Source of the DNA: Ruminococcus sp.
GTDB taxonomy: Bacteria > Bacillota > Clostridia > Oscillospirales > Acutalibacteraceae
Length of the DNA: 6,338 nucleotides
Assembly (NCBI GenBank): GCA_023667385.1
Contig: JAMPAE010000094.1
Coordinates: 1-6,338 of the forward strand
Direction of reading: 5' to 3'
Under the pieces are notes generated by a model, which had not been told where the DNA came from, did no database searches, and saw only the letters and a program-made list of their open reading frames with translations. This document shows positions 4,435 through 6,338 of this stretch, one piece after another. Both the position numbers and the translations under genes were made by a program. How positions within the stretch are numbered: the first letter of the stretch is position 1; every line of letters begins with the position of its first letter.

Positions 4435-5673
4435 ATGGCAACACGTATATTGGTTATCCCACTTATTATTATCATTGCGGCATTGTGCATTGCATTGCCC
4501 ATCATCATCGGAACTTACGTTTATCGTGACGCTAAACGACGGAACATGAATCCCACTTTGTGGACACTTCTTGCTGTTCTCGCTCCCGGCTTCATCGGCC
4601 TTATCATTTATCTGATTGTTCGCAGCGAAAACAGCAGCCTGCATTGTCCTTCCTGCGGCAAAAAAGTAAACTATAATTTTTCAGTCTGCCCCTATTGCGG
4701 CTCATCACTCAAAGCAAAATGTGACAGGTGCGGATTTGTGATTGAACCCGGTTGGGAAAACTGCCCGAACTGCGCCGAACCGATTCCACCGGAAAAGCGC
4801 ACCGCTCCTGTATCATCACAAAAAAATGACAAAAGCCTGCGACACGTTCTTGCAATTGTCATTTTGATTCCGATAATCTTGTGCATTCTGCTTATTTTTT
4901 CCGCTTCGATGTTCGTTGCGAATTCAATTTCTTCAAGCGAATCACAGCTGCTCACAAAGGAGTCTGTATCAAATGAAGTCAGAAACTGGATGAATGACTG
5001 TGACACGCAGGGCGAAGGTGTTTATGTTCTGAAATATCTCAACACCAAAGAAGATGCAGCACAAATGATTTTATATTGTAATTTCCCCGCAAATTTCAAC
5101 AGTGAAATCGTTGGCGCTTCATCAGGATTTCCGTGGTTAAAAGATGACTTGTTTTTAAGCATTAACAAAACCGCTGACGAAAATGATGATTTGCTTGATT
5201 ACCTGCTCTATTACACTAACATGACCACGTCAAGGGATTTTGACCTAAAAATTACCGATTCCGAAAGCAACGAGTTGGCATATACTCTCACAGATGCCAA
5301 AGCAATCGGTCTAACTGACGGCATCGAAATCGAAGTTGACACAATTGACCTTGACATATCAATTGCAGAAAACGTCAAGTCTGTTTATGAAATATCGTGG
5401 ACACTCTGGTCCGGTGATACCCCTTTTTCAACTGATTCCATTATGAACGCCGATTATGATTATCTTGATGACATTGTTTCATTCTCAAACTCTTATCTTG
5501 AGGAAAACAACGTTGATTCGTTCAGCTTTGAGCTTATCGGCAAAAATCACAAAACAATTTTTGAAAGCAAAAAATATGAGCTTTCCTTCGATGAAGATTG
5601 CGAAGTGTTCGGCTTCAGCGTTGGATATAATCAAGAAGGCAAACTTGATGTAATCAATCACTATTACAAATAA
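4435..5673 (+). CDS. membrane protein with PLDc_N-like helices, two zinc ribbons and an unrecognised ectodomain
   Basis: A 412-residue protein. Helix 1 (about 4-27) and helix 2 (about 42-62) flank YVYRDAKRRNMNPTLW, and with the following PGFIGLIIYLIVR they resemble the PLDc_N type hairpin found in small YxlD-like regulators. Two zinc ribbons follow: C71xxC74, C85xxC88 and C96xxC99, C110xxC113. Then come a polar linker, helix 3 (about 137-160) and an acidic domain of about 245 residues. Three helices with the ribbons in the cytoplasm would put the last domain outside the cell. I recognise no family for that domain. The start is ATG 4435 with AAAGG nine nt upstream; an in-frame GTG at 4396 overlaps the previous stop (GTGA) and would add 13 residues. 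Third gene of the sigma operon, followed by a terminator. A sensor or co-regulator for the sigma factor is the simplest reading, but unproven. Confidence 0.85.
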   Translation: MATRILVIPLIIIIAALCIALPIIIGTYVYRDAKRRNMNPTLWTLLAVLAPGFIGLIIYLIVRSENSSLHCPSCGKKVNYNFSVCPYCGSSLKAKCDRCGFVIEPGWENCPNCAEPIPPEKRTAPVSSQKNDKSLRHVLAIVILIPIILCILLIFSASMFVANSISSSESQLLTKESVSNEVRNWMNDCDTQGEGVYVLKYLNTKEDAAQMILYCNFPANFNSEIVGASSGFPWLKDDLFLSINKTADENDDLLDYLLYYTNMTTSRDFDLKITDSESNELAYTLTDAKAIGLTDGIEIEVDTIDLDISIAENVKSVYEISWTLWSGDTPFSTDSIMNADYDYLDDIVSFSNSYLEENNVDSFSFELIGKNHKTIFESKKYELSFDEDCEVFGFSVGYNQEGKLDVINHYYK

Positions 5674-5680
5674 ATTAAAC

Positions 5681-5708
5681 AAGGGCTGTCTTTGCAAGGA
5701 CAGCCCTT
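5681..5708 (+). terminator. intrinsic terminator of the sigma factor operon
   Basis: AAGGGCTGTC (5681-5690) and GACAGCCCTT (5699-5708) form a perfect 10-bp stem with an eight-base loop, seven nt after the stop codon. The T tail is short (TTTAGTCTTGTC), so termination may be incomplete, but stem and position fit the end of the operon. Confidence 0.8.
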
Positions 5709-5724
5709 TAGTCTTGTCTAAATA

Positions 5725-5753
5725 TTGACACTGATAAAAGTTAAGAATATAAT
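5725..5753 (+). promoter_or_regulatory. consensus SigA promoter of the metallo-hydrolase gene
   Basis: TTGACA (5725-5730), exactly 17 bp, then TATAAT (5748-5753): a full match to the housekeeping consensus. Transcription would start near 5760, about 30 nt before the start codon, so the downstream gene is a separate unit from the sigma operon. Confidence 0.85.
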
Positions 5754-5789
5754 TATAGCATTGATGAATCCCCGAAAGGAGCTGCCCTC

Positions 5790-6338
5790 ATGTTCAAATT
5801 TATTCAGTGCGGCGAAAACACTTATTATCTTGCCTGCTTTGCAAACATCGGCGTTTATTATCTCGGCAACAGCGAGGTCATGCTGATTGACAGCGGTGAC
5901 CATAAAAAAAGCGTTGGCGACCTTGACAAAGCGCTGACTGAACGTGGCTGGAAAGTTAAGATGATCGTTAACACACACGCTCACAGCGATCACATTTACG
6001 GCAACGAATTTTTTGTGCAGAAATACGGATGCGAGGTTTACGCAAGCGAAGTTGAGCGCCACCTTGTTGCACAAACAAAGGTTGACGAAAAGTTTTTCTA
6101 TAACGCTGTTCCGATTCCACGCTCAAAAAATCCGCTTTATTCATTCTTGCAAACCGAGGTAAAGCTTCTCACGAAAGACGTTTTACCCGCCGGCTTTGAG
6201 ATCATCTCCCTGCCGGGGCACACATATAACATGATTGGCATCAAAACGGCAGATGACGTTTGGTTTCTGGGCGATGCAATTCTTGCCAAGGAAACCTTTG
6301 ACGGATATAAGATTCCGTTCAACCTAAGCATCAACCCC
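5790..6338 (+). CDS. metallo-beta-lactamase-fold hydrolase (partial, C-terminus off the right edge)
   Basis: The first 183 codons are present and stay open to the window edge. The N-terminal strands lead to VMLIDSG (30-36), then the metal-binding THAHSDH (62-68; ligands H63, H65, D67, H68), LPGHT with H144, and FLGDAI with D162, the bridging aspartate. The zinc set is complete up to this point; the last family histidine would lie beyond the edge. Members act on diverse substrates (thioesters such as glyoxalase II substrates, phosphodiesters, lactones), and nothing here fixes the substrate. No signal peptide is seen, so it is probably cytoplasmic. The ATG has AAAGGAG (5775-5781) eight nt upstream and its own consensus promoter. 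It is separated from the sigma operon by a terminator, so a functional link is not implied. Confidence 0.9.
   Translation, partial: MFKFIQCGENTYYLACFANIGVYYLGNSEVMLIDSGDHKKSVGDLDKALTERGWKVKMIVNTHAHSDHIYGNEFFVQKYGCEVYASEVERHLVAQTKVDEKFFYNAVPIPRSKNPLYSFLQTEVKLLTKDVLPAGFEIISLPGHTYNMIGIKTADDVWFLGDAILAKETFDGYKIPFNLSINP

Noticed and set aside
5485..6074. Minus-strand open frames at 5485-5697 and 5718-6074
   Set aside because: They are antisense to the zinc-ribbon protein and the metallo-hydrolase, overlap the terminator or promoter, and show no family features.
5790..6338. Metallo-hydrolase as part of the sigma factor regulon
   Set aside because: It has a terminator before it and a perfect housekeeping promoter, and no TGAAC-N16-CGTA element was seen upstream.

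Overview
The window looks like a chromosomal segment of an anaerobic, low-to-mid G+C Gram-positive bacterium, most likely a Clostridia-type Firmicute. The grounds are the gene content (HdrABC-type iron-sulfur/flavin enzyme, an ECF sigma factor with small membrane partners), strong AGGAGG-type ribosome binding sites, TTG starts and SigA-type promoters with near-consensus boxes. I see no insertion sequence, integrase, phage gene, CRISPR array, tRNA or rRNA.

Left block (1-2560, minus strand): an operon transcribed hdrB-hdrC-hdrA. It encodes a heterodisulfide-reductase-like complex: HdrB with two CCG domains, HdrC with two [4Fe-4S] ferredoxin motifs, and HdrA with FAD and ferredoxin modules. hdrA runs off the left edge after 412 codons. 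In known HdrABC systems HdrA bifurcates electrons at its flavin and passes one branch through HdrC to the CCG clusters of HdrB. The hydrogenase, formate dehydrogenase or NADH-dehydrogenase partner that would identify the donor is not in the window. A SigA-type promoter and a leader of about 95 nt with two inverted repeats precede hdrB.

Middle block (2560-3563): an intergenic stretch with several small inverted repeats and a strong bidirectional terminator, then a four-helix GtrA-like membrane protein on the minus strand with its own promoter and a leader hairpin.

Right block (3500-5710, plus strand): a compact operon of an ECF sigma factor, a 110-residue two-helix membrane protein (ATGA overlap) and a 412-residue membrane protein. 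The last combines an N-terminal PLDc_N-like double helix, two zinc ribbons, a third helix and an unrecognised outside domain of about 245 residues. The layout recalls the B. subtilis sigY-yxlC-yxlD arrangement, but with the YxlD-like part fused to zinc ribbons and an ectodomain. A TGAACC-N16-CGTA element just upstream of the sigma gene looks like a self-recognised ECF promoter and makes a TTG start for the sigma factor the best choice. The operon closes with a 10-bp hairpin.

Right edge (5725-6338): a consensus SigA promoter (TTGACA, 17 bp, TATAAT) drives a metallo-beta-lactamase-fold hydrolase that continues past the window.

The most interesting parts are the self-regulated sigma/membrane-sensor module with its fusion protein, and the structured leader and neighbouring intergenic region of the hdr operon.
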